Source: an uncultured Lachnospiraceae bacterium
GTDB lineage: Bacteria; Bacillota; Clostridia; Lachnospirales; Anaerotignaceae
Direction: 5' to 3'
Length of the DNA: 15,038 bases
Assembly (NCBI GenBank): GCA_944384285.1
Contig: CALWSX010000041.1
Coordinates: 1 to 15,038, forward strand
In this document: positions 7,606 to 15,038 of the stretch, one piece after another
How positions within the stretch are numbered: the first letter of the stretch is position 1
Layout: the number at the start of each line of letters is the position of its first letter
The notes under the pieces: generated by a model
Databases searched by the model: none
What the model was told of the DNA's origin: nothing
The model's input: only the letters and a program-made list of their open reading frames with translations
Made by a program: the position numbers and the translations under genes

Positions 7606-8025
7606 ATGGATAAAAATCATATTGGTTATCTTATAAAAATGATAACCGATAAAGTCAAAATAAAAGCCGACGCAGATTTGAAAAAGCATAATTTAACTCT
7701 TGCTCAAAGCAGAGTTCTTATATATCTAAATATACGAGGAGGACAGTCAACACAAAAAGAAATAGAATGTCATTTATCTGTTTCTCACCCTACTGTTGTG
7801 GGAATAATTTCTCGCTTGGAACAAAATGGTTTTGTACATACATGGCTTGACCCTAATGATAAAAGGAACAAAATAGTACAAATAACCGACAATGCCATTA
7901 TAATAGCAGAAGAAATGAAAAATAAGATTTTAGAATTAGAAGATACTATGTTATTATCTTTAACTGATTCCCAAAAAAATCAGCTTGAAAGCTATTTAAA
8001 AATTATTTTAAAAAATCTTGACTAA
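7606..8025 (+). CDS. MarR-family winged-helix transcriptional regulator
   Basis: A 139-residue regulator with the usual MarR length and plan: an N-terminal dimerisation helix (1-30), the winged helix-turn-helix at about 33-98, and a C-terminal helical dimerisation segment. LTLAQSRVLIYL, STQKEIECHLSVSHPTVVGIISRLEQNGFV (recognition helix) and the wing DPNDKRNKIVQIT are characteristic. An AAAGGAG site 6 nt before the ATG decides the start. MarR proteins bind palindromes as dimers and usually release them on contact with a small ligand. The twin operators here make it the likely repressor of itself and of the two ABC exporter genes that follow. Ligand unknown. Confidence 0.95.
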   Translation: MDKNHIGYLIKMITDKVKIKADADLKKHNLTLAQSRVLIYLNIRGGQSTQKEIECHLSVSHPTVVGIISRLEQNGFVHTWLDPNDKRNKIVQITDNAIIIAEEMKNKILELEDTMLLSLTDSQKNQLESYLKIILKNLD

Positions 8026-8031
8026 ATATAT

Positions 8032-8064
8032 GCCGTTATATACTTATATACGGCTACATTTTTT
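8032..8064 (+). terminator. Weak stem-loop followed by T-run between marR and the ABC genes
   Basis: GCCG (8032-8035) pairs with CGGC (8051-8054), and the intervening TATATA segments can pair with one bulged T and a short loop. A six-T run (8059-8064) follows after four bases. It begins 6 bp past the marR stop and could be a partial terminator, separating marR transcription from the exporter operon. The T-run is not directly adjacent to the stem, so termination efficiency is doubtful. Confidence 0.4.
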
Positions 8065-8067
8065 CAT

Positions 8068-8087
8068 TATAAATGTAGCACGCTACA
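8068..8087 (+). promoter_or_regulatory. MarR-type operator copy 2 with -10-like box, ABC exporter leader
   Basis: TGTAGCACGCTACA (8074-8087) is a near-perfect palindrome of the same form as the marR operator. It directly follows a TATAAA -10-like box (8068-8073). The block -10 / operator / TTGAAAGGAG has the same order and spacing as the marR leader. A convincing -35 is missing (TTATAT-like sequence near 8044), so the promoter part is weaker than the operator part. Confidence 0.72.
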
Positions 8088-8107
8088 CTTGAAAGGAGAT
8101 GTTTTAA

Positions 8108-9862
8108 TTGATAAAAACGCTTATTAAAAGTCTTAGAGAGTATAAAAAAACCTCTATAATTACAATTTTACTTTCTATTTTAGAAGTTATTTTTGAGATT
8201 ATAATTCCCTTAACTATGTCAAAACTTATAGATTTTGGTATTGAAATGGGCGAAATGTCCGTTGTTTGGAAATATGGATTATTTCTATTATTGCTTGCTG
8301 CATTGGAATTATTAGCAGGTGTTTTTGCTGCAAGAATAGGTGCAAAATCCGCAGTTGGTTTTTCTTCCAACTTACGCCAGGATATGTATGATAATGTACA
8401 AACTTTTGCATTTTCAAATATCGATAAATTTTCTACCGCTTCTATAGTTACACGTCTCACAACAGATATAACAAATATCCAAAATGCTTACCAAATGCTT
8501 ATACGTATGGCTGTACGTGGACCTGTTATGTTGTTGTTTGCAATGGTTGTTTCATTTAATATAAATAAAAATATATCTATGATTTTCCTTGCTGTAATAC
8601 CATTACTTGCAATACCTCTTATTTTAATAATTAAAAATGTACACCCTATCTTCAAAGGTGTTTTTAAAACTTATGATGAACTTAATAATGTAGTTCAGGA
8701 AAATATACATGGTATAAGAGTTGTTAAATCTTTTAACCGTGAAGAAAGCGAAATAAATAAGTTTGAAAAAATTTCTGAGCGTATTTTTAAAAGCTTTTCA
8801 AAAGGAGAAAGATTAATTGCTTTTAACTCTCCAATAATGCAGTTTTTTGTATACTCTTGTATGATTCTTATTTCTTGGATTGGAGCAAAAGCTATTGTTG
8901 CCAGCGGAAATAATCCAGCTTTAGGACTTACAACAGGTGACCTTACGGCTCTTATTACATACGCAATGCAGATTTTAATAAGCCTTATGCTTCTCTCTAT
9001 GGTATTTGCCATGATCACGATTGCTGCATCTTCTGCATATCGTATTTCAGAAATTTTACAGGAAAAAACTGATATATCAAACCCAGAAAACCCTGTTATG
9101 GAAGTAAAAAATGGTTCTATAAAATTTGAAAATGTAGACTTTGTATATGCTTCTAAAGCTGACAAAAAAGTCCTTGATAAAATTAACCTTGATATTAAGT
9201 CAGGAGAAACAGTTGGAATTATAGGTGGTATCGGTTCTTCAAAATCCAGTCTTGTACAGCTTATTCCTAGACTATACGATATTACAAACGGTACCCTTAC
9301 AGTTGGAGGGGTAAATGTTAAAGAATATGATCTTCATACCCTTCGTAACGCTGTTGCCATGGTTTTACAAAAAAATGAATTATTCTCCGGAACAATCAAA
9401 GAAAATCTTCGTTGGGGAAATGAAAATGCCTCAGATGAAGAAATAAAACATGCCTGTCATCTTGCATGCGCTGATGAATTTATCGAAGGTTTTGAAGATA
9501 AATATGATACTTATATTGAACAGGGAGGAAGCAATGTTTCAGGAGGCCAAAAACAAAGACTTTGTATTGCCCGTGCTTTGCTTAAAAAACCAAAAGTATT
9601 AATTCTTGATGACTCCACAAGCGCAGTAGATACCAAAACTGATGCCATTATCCAAAAATCATTTCAGGAATATATTCCGGATACCACAAAAATAATTATT
9701 GCACAAAGAATCAGTTCAGTAATGCATGCTGACAAAATTGTAGTACTTGATGATGGTAAAATAATTGCAATAGGTAAACATGAAGACCTGTTAAATAATT
9801 GTGATATTTATAGGGAAATATATATTTCTCAACAGAAAGGAGGAAACGAAGATAATGAATAA
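8108..9862 (+). CDS. ABC exporter half-transporter, degenerate-NBD subunit
   Basis: A 584-residue half-transporter: an N-terminal exporter-type membrane domain (six helices within about 1-310) fused to an ATPase domain (about 330-575). The start is a TTG at 8108, 9 nt after AAAGGAG; no better codon is nearby. Walker A reads GGIGSSKS (373-380) with Ser for the third Gly, the signature is VSGGQ (477-481), Walker B is VLILD (497-501) followed by D502 in place of the catalytic Glu, and the H-loop residue is Q533 in place of His. This is the non-catalytic half of a heterodimeric exporter of the LmrCD, BmrCD and TM287/288 kind, which often export drugs or lipids. It overlaps the next gene by 8 bp. 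Substrate cannot be read from the sequence. Confidence 0.95.
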   Translation: MIKTLIKSLREYKKTSIITILLSILEVIFEIIIPLTMSKLIDFGIEMGEMSVVWKYGLFLLLLAALELLAGVFAARIGAKSAVGFSSNLRQDMYDNVQTFAFSNIDKFSTASIVTRLTTDITNIQNAYQMLIRMAVRGPVMLLFAMVVSFNINKNISMIFLAVIPLLAIPLILIIKNVHPIFKGVFKTYDELNNVVQENIHGIRVVKSFNREESEINKFEKISERIFKSFSKGERLIAFNSPIMQFFVYSCMILISWIGAKAIVASGNNPALGLTTGDLTALITYAMQILISLMLLSMVFAMITIAASSAYRISEILQEKTDISNPENPVMEVKNGSIKFENVDFVYASKADKKVLDKINLDIKSGETVGIIGGIGSSKSSLVQLIPRLYDITNGTLTVGGVNVKEYDLHTLRNAVAMVLQKNELFSGTIKENLRWGNENASDEEIKHACHLACADEFIEGFEDKYDTYIEQGGSNVSGGQKQRLCIARALLKKPKVLILDDSTSAVDTKTDAIIQKSFQEYIPDTTKIIIAQRISSVMHADKIVVLDDGKIIAIGKHEDLLNNCDIYREIYISQQKGGNEDNE

Positions 9863-11801
9863 TAATGATACAACAAAAGAAAGACCTTTCACAAATAAAA
9901 ATGCTCAAAATCCACCTAAACAACCTAGATTTAATGTAAGAGTTCTTAAAAAGCTTTTTTCATACATGAAAGAATATAAATCATCATTTGTAATTGTTGT
10001 TATTTGCATATTATTAAGTGCACTTGCTTCGGCTGTTTCAGCATTGTTTATTCAGATCCTTATTGATAATTACATAGTACCTATCTTAGGAATGAATGAA
10101 CCTGTGTTTACCGGACTTATAAAAGCAATTATCACAGTTGGATGTATTTATCTTGTCGGAGTTTTCTCAACATTAATCTACAACCGTGTAATGGTTACAA
10201 TCGCACAGGGAACACTTAAAAAAATCCGTGATGATATGTTTACAAAAATGCAATATCTTCCTATAAGATATTTTGATACTCATACACACGGTGATACCAT
10301 GAGCCTTTATACAAACGATACAGATACCCTTAGACAAATGATTGCTCAGTCAATGTCACAGCTTATTTCATCTGTTTTTACAATCGTTGCTGTATTTATT
10401 TGTATGTTATACTTAAGTGTATGGCTTACACTTGTTGCTATTATAGTTATATTTTTAATATTACAGATTGTAAAATCCATATCTAAAAAAATCGGTTATT
10501 ATTTCATTATGCAGCAAAGATCTCTTGCTGACGTAAATGGTTTTGTTGAAGAAATGGTAAATGGTCAGAAAGTAATAAAAGTTTTCTGCCATGAAGAAGC
10601 AGCAAAAGATAAATTACGTGAAAAAAATAAAGTATGGGAAGAAAATGCCGGAAATGCAAATGGTCATGCAAACTCTATGATGCCTCTTATGAACGCTCTT
10701 GGATACATGCAATATGTTATTATTGCAGTACTTGGAGCATATATGGCAATTTACTCAGTACCAAATATTGGTCTTAGAGGAACCGGTACAGTCACACTTG
10801 GTATGATCGCATCATTTTTAACATTATCAAGAAACTTTACAAACCCAATTTCACAGATTTCAAACCAGTTTAATTCTATTGTTACTGCTCTTGCCGGTGC
10901 AGAACGTATATTTACATTTATGAAAGAAGAACCTGAAGATGATAATGGATATGTTACACTTGTAAATGCAAAAGAAGTTGACGGTGAAATCGTCGAAACA
11001 TCTGAACACACAGGAATATGGGCATGGAAACACCCTAAAAAAGATGGCAGTATAAAATATACAAAATTAGAAGGAAAAGTTGAATTTGAACATGTAAATT
11101 TCGGATATACTCCAGACAAAGAAGTTTTACATGACATAACTATGTATGCAGAACCAGGACAAAAAATTGCTTTTGTTGGTGCTACAGGAGCTGGAAAAAC
11201 AACTATAACAAATCTTATTAACAGATTTTATGATATTACAAGTGGAAAAATATATTATGATGGAATTAATATCAGTAAAATCAAAAAATCCGATTTAAGA
11301 CGTTCCCTTGGTATAGTTCTTCAAGATGTAAATTTATTTACAGGAACAATTATGGAAAACTTACGATACGGAAATCCAAATGCTACAGACGAAGACTGTA
11401 TTGCTGCTGCAAAACTTGCAAATGCTGACGGATTTATTCGTATGCTTCCAGAAGGTTATAACACAGTTTTAAAAGGTGACGGAAGCGGTTTGTCACAAGG
11501 TCAGCGCCAGCTTATCTCAATCGCTAGAGCCGCTGTATCAGACCCACCTGTTATGATATTAGACGAAGCAACATCTTCTATCGATACTCGTACTGAAGCA
11601 CTAGTACAGGACGGTATGGATAAACTTATGAAAGAAAGAACAGTATTTGTAATCGCTCACAGACTTTCAACAGTACAAAAGTCAGATGTAATTATGGTTC
11701 TAAAACATAGAAAAATTATAGAAAGAGGAAATCATGATAAATTAATATCAGAAAAAGGAGTATATTATCAATTATATACAGGTGCTTTTGAACTTGAATA
11801 A
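9855..11801 (+). CDS. ABC exporter half-transporter, canonical-NBD subunit
   Basis: A 648-residue partner half-transporter. The frame is open from an earlier ATG at 9801, but the ATG at 9855 follows GGAGG (9839-9843) by 11 nt and removes an implausible extension, so it is chosen. A hydrophilic N-terminal segment (1-30, Asn/Pro/Lys-rich) precedes the six-helix exporter domain. An extra segment between the membrane and ATPase parts (about 365-415, including IWAWKHP) is typical of this subfamily. Walker A is GATGAGKT (442-449), the signature is LSQGQ (546-550), Walker B is VMILD (566-570) with catalytic E571, and H602 is present. It therefore supplies the catalytic Walker motifs while its own signature is the degenerate one, complementing the preceding subunit. 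The operon ends at a hairpin 21 bp downstream. Confidence 0.95.
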   Translation: MNNNDTTKERPFTNKNAQNPPKQPRFNVRVLKKLFSYMKEYKSSFVIVVICILLSALASAVSALFIQILIDNYIVPILGMNEPVFTGLIKAIITVGCIYLVGVFSTLIYNRVMVTIAQGTLKKIRDDMFTKMQYLPIRYFDTHTHGDTMSLYTNDTDTLRQMIAQSMSQLISSVFTIVAVFICMLYLSVWLTLVAIIVIFLILQIVKSISKKIGYYFIMQQRSLADVNGFVEEMVNGQKVIKVFCHEEAAKDKLREKNKVWEENAGNANGHANSMMPLMNALGYMQYVIIAVLGAYMAIYSVPNIGLRGTGTVTLGMIASFLTLSRNFTNPISQISNQFNSIVTALAGAERIFTFMKEEPEDDNGYVTLVNAKEVDGEIVETSEHTGIWAWKHPKKDGSIKYTKLEGKVEFEHVNFGYTPDKEVLHDITMYAEPGQKIAFVGATGAGKTTITNLINRFYDITSGKIYYDGINISKIKKSDLRRSLGIVLQDVNLFTGTIMENLRYGNPNATDEDCIAAAKLANADGFIRMLPEGYNTVLKGDGSGLSQGQRQLISIARAAVSDPPVMILDEATSSIDTRTEALVQDGMDKLMKERTVFVIAHRLSTVQKSDVIMVLKHRKIIERGNHDKLISEKGVYYQLYTGAFELE

Positions 11802-11822
11802 ATAAAAAACTAATAAAACTTA

Positions 11823-11861
11823 AAAGGCAGGAAATGAAGACTTTGCTTCTTTCCTGCCTTT
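11823..11861. terminator. Strong bidirectional hairpin terminator
   Basis: AAAGGCAGGAAA (11823-11834) pairs perfectly with TTTCCTGCCTTT (11850-11861), and an inner GAAG/CTTC pairing extends the stem. T-rich sequence follows on the plus strand, and on the minus strand the stem ends in TTTT with further T-runs. It sits between the convergent exporter operon and the GNAT gene and can terminate both. Confidence 0.9.
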
Positions 11862-11967
11862 ATTAATCTTTTAATTTTTAATTATTGGGTATAAATAAAT
11901 TCTTCTGTACTACTTGTTATTTCGTTTTTATAGACTTTGTCAAAAACAACATATCTGATTATATTTT

Positions 11968-12447
11968 TTATTCTTTGGCTAAAGCATTTAAAGTTTCACC
12001 TGAAAGTCTGTATACAGTCCAGTCCTCCATTGCTTCAGCACCCAAAGAAAGATAAAAACCTATGCTTTTAGTGTTACTGTCAAGACACCACCACTCAAGC
12101 CTACCCATTCCTTTTTCAACCGCTGTTTTAGCAAGTTTCTTTAATATGGCTTTTCCATATCCCTTTCCTCTGTATAATGGGTCAACATATAAATCTTCAA
12201 GATATATTCCGGAACGTCCTAAGAATGTTGAAAAGTTATAAAAATAAAGAGCAAATCCTATTTCTTTACCATCTAAAACAGCGAAGAGAACTTCTGCACT
12301 TTTCTTTTCAAAAAGCCATTCTCTAAGTATATCTTCTGTCGCAACAACCTCTTGTAAAAGGCCTTCATATTCTGCCAAATCTCTTATGAATTTTAAAATA
12401 AGAGAAACATCTTTTTCTTCTGCATATCTAAACGAAATATCACACAT
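11968..12447 (-). CDS. GNAT-family N-acetyltransferase (SSAT-like)
   Basis: A 159-residue single-domain GNAT enzyme that transfers acetyl from acetyl-CoA to an amine. The acetyl-CoA pyrophosphate loop is YRGKGYGKAILKKLA (about 92-106), preceded by the beta-strand segment IYLEDLYVDPLYRG. The C-terminal LEWWCLDSNTKSIGFYLSLGAEAMEDWTVYRL matches the spermidine/spermine (or thialysine) N-acetyltransferase branch, in which LEWxVLDWNxxAIxFYxxLGA is typical. Diamine or polyamine acetylation is therefore likely but not proven; an amino-acid analogue is an alternative. The ATG follows an unusual GGGGGAAG ribosome-binding site. It is the last gene of the minus-strand cluster, 28 bp after the cyclophilin gene. 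Confidence 0.92.
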   Translation of the reverse strand: MCDISFRYAEEKDVSLILKFIRDLAEYEGLLQEVVATEDILREWLFEKKSAEVLFAVLDGKEIGFALYFYNFSTFLGRSGIYLEDLYVDPLYRGKGYGKAILKKLAKTAVEKGMGRLEWWCLDSNTKSIGFYLSLGAEAMEDWTVYRLSGETLNALAKE

Positions 12448-12475
12448 AAAATACTTCCCCCAAATTTAAAAGGAT

Positions 12476-13342
12476 TTATTTTTTATATTCTTCAAAAACA
12501 ATATCCTCAATAACAACATCTTTAACCGGTTTATCGTTTGCGTCAACTTCAACCTCACTTATTTTTTCAGCTACATCCATGCCAGAAAATACCTGGCCAA
12601 AAACTGTATGAACATAATCAAGGTTTGGAGTTCCACCTATTTCGTCATATTTCTGAATAGCTTTTTCGCTATAATTTGTTCTTAAAATAGCGCCTGTGTT
12701 TGGATTTTGAAGAAGCTGATCTCTTCCGTATTTTTCTACAACATCATTAAGTGAATTAAAGTATTCTTCTTGGTCATCATCACATGTAACTATAAAAAAT
12801 TGGCTGCCATTTGTATTTGGGCCTCTGTTTGCCATTGAAAGAGCACCGTTAAAATTGTAAAGATTTGGAGAAAATTCATCAGGAAAATCCTGTCCGTAAG
12901 CACTTTGTCCGCCTGTACCTGTACCAGTTGGGTCTCCACCCTGGATAACAAAATCTTCAACTACTCTATGGAATATAACTCCATCATAATATCCACTTTC
13001 AGCAAGTTCCTTAAAGTTTTTAACAGCTAAAGGAGCCTCTTCTTCAAAAAGTCTTACTTTTATATCCCCCATATTAGTTTTTATAACAGCAATAGTTTCT
13101 CCTTCTTCCGGCATCTGAAGCTGTTTAAACTGGTCGTTTCCCTGGCTTGCAAGCGTTTTTATATATTCTTCCGCTTTTTGTTTTTCTTCTTCTGTAAGTT
13201 CTTGTGACTGATCTCCTGTTTGGTCTGTACCTTCTGTTTGTTCTGTTGTTGTATTATTGTTTGTAGTTTCCTGTTTATCAGTGTTTCCACATGCTGTAAA
13301 TAACATCATAGCTGATAAAGCTAATGTAATTGCTTTCTTCAA
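12476..13342 (-). CDS. Cyclophilin-type peptidyl-prolyl isomerase lipoprotein
   Basis: A 288-residue secreted prolyl cis-trans isomerase. The start is a TTG at 13342, 8 nt after AAAGGAGG, giving MKKAITLALSAMMLFTAC: a lipoprotein signal with the probable lipidated Cys at residue 18. A Thr/Gln/Glu-rich linker (19-65) follows. The cyclophilin domain begins at about 85, with the catalytic region FHRVVEDFVIQGGD (124-137), MANRGPNTNGSQFFI (170-184) and HTVFGQV (245-251). A segment of about 50 residues (188-239) is inserted between the last two, and the position of the cyclosporin-binding Trp is not Trp. It should act on the outer face of the membrane in folding of exported proteins. It starts 19 bp after murG and is probably in its operon. 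Confidence 0.95.
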   Translation of the reverse strand: MKKAITLALSAMMLFTACGNTDKQETTNNNTTTEQTEGTDQTGDQSQELTEEEKQKAEEYIKTLASQGNDQFKQLQMPEEGETIAVIKTNMGDIKVRLFEEEAPLAVKNFKELAESGYYDGVIFHRVVEDFVIQGGDPTGTGTGGQSAYGQDFPDEFSPNLYNFNGALSMANRGPNTNGSQFFIVTCDDDQEEYFNSLNDVVEKYGRDQLLQNPNTGAILRTNYSEKAIQKYDEIGGTPNLDYVHTVFGQVFSGMDVAEKISEVEVDANDKPVKDVVIEDIVFEEYKK

Positions 13343-13361
13343 TTTATTTTCCTCCTTTAAA

Positions 13362-14426
13362 TTACCTTGTATATTTTTTTATAAGTTCAAGAACAGGTTT
13401 AACCCCGTTTGTTAAATTGCTCTTTTCCATATACGAAATATATTTATCTTTGTTTTTATACAAGTCATATATGTTATTTATCAATGTTTCACTGTTCAAA
13501 TCTTCCTCTTTTAATACTTTTGAAAATCCTTTTTTCTCAAATGATTGTGCATTTAAAATCTGATCTCCTCTGCTTACACTTAAAGGAAGCGGTATTAAAA
13601 GACTTGGAATTTTTAATGATAAAAACTCAAAAATTGAGTTTGAACCTGCACGCGAAATAACAAGATCTGTAATCTTAAAAATATCTTTAAGTTCATCATC
13701 TATATATTCAAACTGTTTATAACCTTTTAAACTAAAAAGTTTTTCTTCTAAATTATTTTTACCACACATATGAACTACCTGAAAATCTTTTGTTATTTCA
13801 GGGAGAATTTTTCTTATTTCTGTATTTATTTTAACAGAACCCAAGCTTCCTCCTATAACAAGAATAACAGGTTTTTCATCATTAAAGTTACATATTTTAA
13901 GTCCTTTTTCTCTGTCTCCCAAAAAAAGCTCTTTTCTTATAGGTGTTCCAGTATTTATAACATTATTGCTCTTTATATGCTTAACTGTTTCAGGGAAAGA
14001 TGTGCAAACAGCCTTTGCATAAGGTGTTGAAATTTTATTTGTAAGTCCAGGAGTTATATCAGATTCATGAATAACTATAGGAATTTTATTTAATTTTGCA
14101 CCTAAAATAACAGGAACTGCAACAAACCCACCTTTTGAAAATACTATATCTGGATTTATCTTTTTTATTATTTTTTTAGCTTCAAGTACACCTTTGCATA
14201 CTCTAAACATATCAGAAATATTTTTTGCAGATAAATATCTTCTTAATTTACCTGAAGATATAGGATAATAAGGTATATTTTCTTTTTCTATAAGTTGTCT
14301 TTCAATTCCCTCTTTTGAACCTATATAATGAATTTCATATCCCTCATCTTTAAGAAAAGGAATAAGTGCAATATTAGGTGTAACGTGTCCGGCAGTTCCT
14401 CCGCCCGTTAAAACTATTTTTTTCAT
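13362..14426 (-). CDS. murG: UDP-N-acetylglucosamine--lipid I GlcNAc transferase
   Basis: MurG, 354 residues, adds GlcNAc to lipid I to give lipid II at the inner face of the membrane, the last intracellular step of peptidoglycan precursor synthesis. The N-terminal glycine-rich loop is TGGGTAGHVTPN (7-18), followed by FSKGGFVAVPV (96-106), HESDITPGLTNK (120-131), GGSLGS (192-197) and SRAGSNSIFEFL (258-269). The donor-binding end is SRGDQILNAQSF (285-296). HESD...PGL and SRGDQ in place of HEQN and HQ are the form common in clostridial MurG. The ATG has AAAGGG about 8 nt upstream. It is not inside a division and cell-wall cluster here; it sits 26 bp after a pseudouridine synthase gene, probably co-transcribed with it. 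Confidence 0.96.
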   Translation of the reverse strand: MKKIVLTGGGTAGHVTPNIALIPFLKDEGYEIHYIGSKEGIERQLIEKENIPYYPISSGKLRRYLSAKNISDMFRVCKGVLEAKKIIKKINPDIVFSKGGFVAVPVILGAKLNKIPIVIHESDITPGLTNKISTPYAKAVCTSFPETVKHIKSNNVINTGTPIRKELFLGDREKGLKICNFNDEKPVILVIGGSLGSVKINTEIRKILPEITKDFQVVHMCGKNNLEEKLFSLKGYKQFEYIDDELKDIFKITDLVISRAGSNSIFEFLSLKIPSLLIPLPLSVSRGDQILNAQSFEKKGFSKVLKEEDLNSETLINNIYDLYKNKDKYISYMEKSNLTNGVKPVLELIKKYTR

Positions 14427-14452
14427 ATTAAAAACCCTTTCAAGATATATAT

Positions 14453-15038
14453 TTATTGAATATTTCTAAGTTTTACAAGAAGTTTTTCATAATACTCCGG
14501 CAAAGGAGCCTCAAACTCCATATACTGCCCTGTTGTAGGATGAATGAACCCAATAACTCTGGCATGAAGTGCCTGACCTTCTATTCCAAAAGGCTGTTTT
14601 TTTACTCCATAAACCAAGTCTCCAACCAAAGGATGACCTATGTAACTTAAATGAACCCTTATCTGATGAGTTCTTCCCGTTTCAAGCTTAGCTTCAATAA
14701 ATGTATATTTCCCAAATCTCTCTAAAACTTTATAATGTGTAATTGCATTTTTACCATTTTTCTCATTTACCGCCATTTTCTTTCTGTCTTGCGGATTTCT
14801 GCCTATAGGTTTGTTAACTGTACCTTCGTCTTCTTTTATGTTATTTAAAACAACAGCATTATATTTTCTTGTTATAGTATGCTCCGCAAGTTGTTTGGCA
14901 AGCGAAATATGCGCAACATTTGATTTTGCAATCATTAAAAGACCTGATGTATCCTTATCTATTCTATGAACAATACCCGGACGCATAACACCATTTATGC
15001 CTGAAAGTTCATCTTTACAATGATACATTAAAGCATTC
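14453..15038 (-). CDS. RluD-family 23S rRNA pseudouridine synthase (C-terminal part, cut by window edge)
   Basis: The C-terminal 195 or so residues of a large pseudouridine synthase of the RluA/RluD class; the frame continues beyond 15038, so the Met at 15028 is internal (the preceding codons read N-A-L, as in the family's VNALLYHC). The catalytic motif RPGIVHRIDKDTSGLLMIAK is present, with the catalytic Asp encoded at 14957-14959. KYNAVV, GRNPQDRKKMAV, ETGRTHQIRVHLSYIGHPLVGDLVYG and QALHA follow in the usual order. It isomerises specific uridines of rRNA; the RluD type usually acts on 23S rRNA, but the exact site cannot be assigned. An N-terminal S4 domain is expected outside the window. Confidence 0.95.
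   Translation of the reverse strand, partial: NALMYHCKDELSGINGVMRPGIVHRIDKDTSGLLMIAKSNVAHISLAKQLAEHTITRKYNAVVLNNIKEDEGTVNKPIGRNPQDRKKMAVNEKNGKNAITHYKVLERFGKYTFIEAKLETGRTHQIRVHLSYIGHPLVGDLVYGVKKQPFGIEGQALHARVIGFIHPTTGQYMEFEAPLPEYYEKLLVKLRNIQ

Noticed and set aside
8695..9165. 156-codon minus-strand frame opposite the first ABC gene
   Set aside because: It lies wholly within the ABC coding sequence and has no recognisable family motifs or ribosome-binding site.
1..15038. Mobile element, CRISPR array, prophage or defence system
   Set aside because: No transposase, integrase, repeat-spacer array, long terminal inverted repeats or defence gene families were seen; the genes are mainly housekeeping or a common exporter.

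Overview
This is an AT-rich window whose protein sequences look like a low-GC, anaerobic member of the Clostridia. RpoB, RpoC, MurG and the RluD-type enzyme read like clostridial proteins, most ribosome-binding sites are strong AAGGAGG-type sites, and a SpmA/SpmB pair implies an endospore-forming lineage. I would not name a genus from sequence alone. I see no rRNA, tRNA, insertion sequence, prophage, CRISPR array or defence module.

Layout. (1) Positions 1-5200, minus strand: rpoB followed after 16 bp by the start of rpoC, which runs off the left edge. rpoB has its own good sigma-A-type promoter and a leader of about 275 nt, and no ribosomal protein genes lie upstream. (2) 5415-6526, plus strand: translationally coupled spmA-spmB, divergent from rpoB. 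(3) 6527-7288, minus strand: a DUF1275/YoaK-type membrane protein whose stop codon abuts that of spmB, with a palindrome inside its candidate promoter. (4) 7544-11861, plus strand: a MarR regulator, then two ABC exporter half-transporters, then a strong hairpin terminator. (5) 11968-15038, minus strand, read from the right edge: RluD-family pseudouridine synthase (partial), murG, a cyclophilin-type lipoprotein and a GNAT acetyltransferase. These are closely spaced, probably one operon, and converge on the same hairpin.

The best-defined regulatory circuit is the MarR-ABC-ABC unit. The same 14-bp palindrome (TGTAG-N4-CTACA) lies just downstream of the -10 element of marR and again in front of the ABC pair, so the regulator very probably controls both itself and the exporter. 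The two ABC subunits are complementary: one has a degenerate nucleotide-binding domain and the other a canonical one, as expected for an asymmetric heterodimeric exporter.

Nothing here is clearly a new biological system. The points most worth a second look are the long Asp-rich repeat tail on RpoB, the separation of rpoBC from rplJL with a long leader, a 30-bp-period tandem repeat between rpoB and spmA, a SpmA lacking the usual GNAATP-like motif, the palindromic candidate operator of the DUF1275 gene, and the overlapping inverted repeats in front of the exporter genes.
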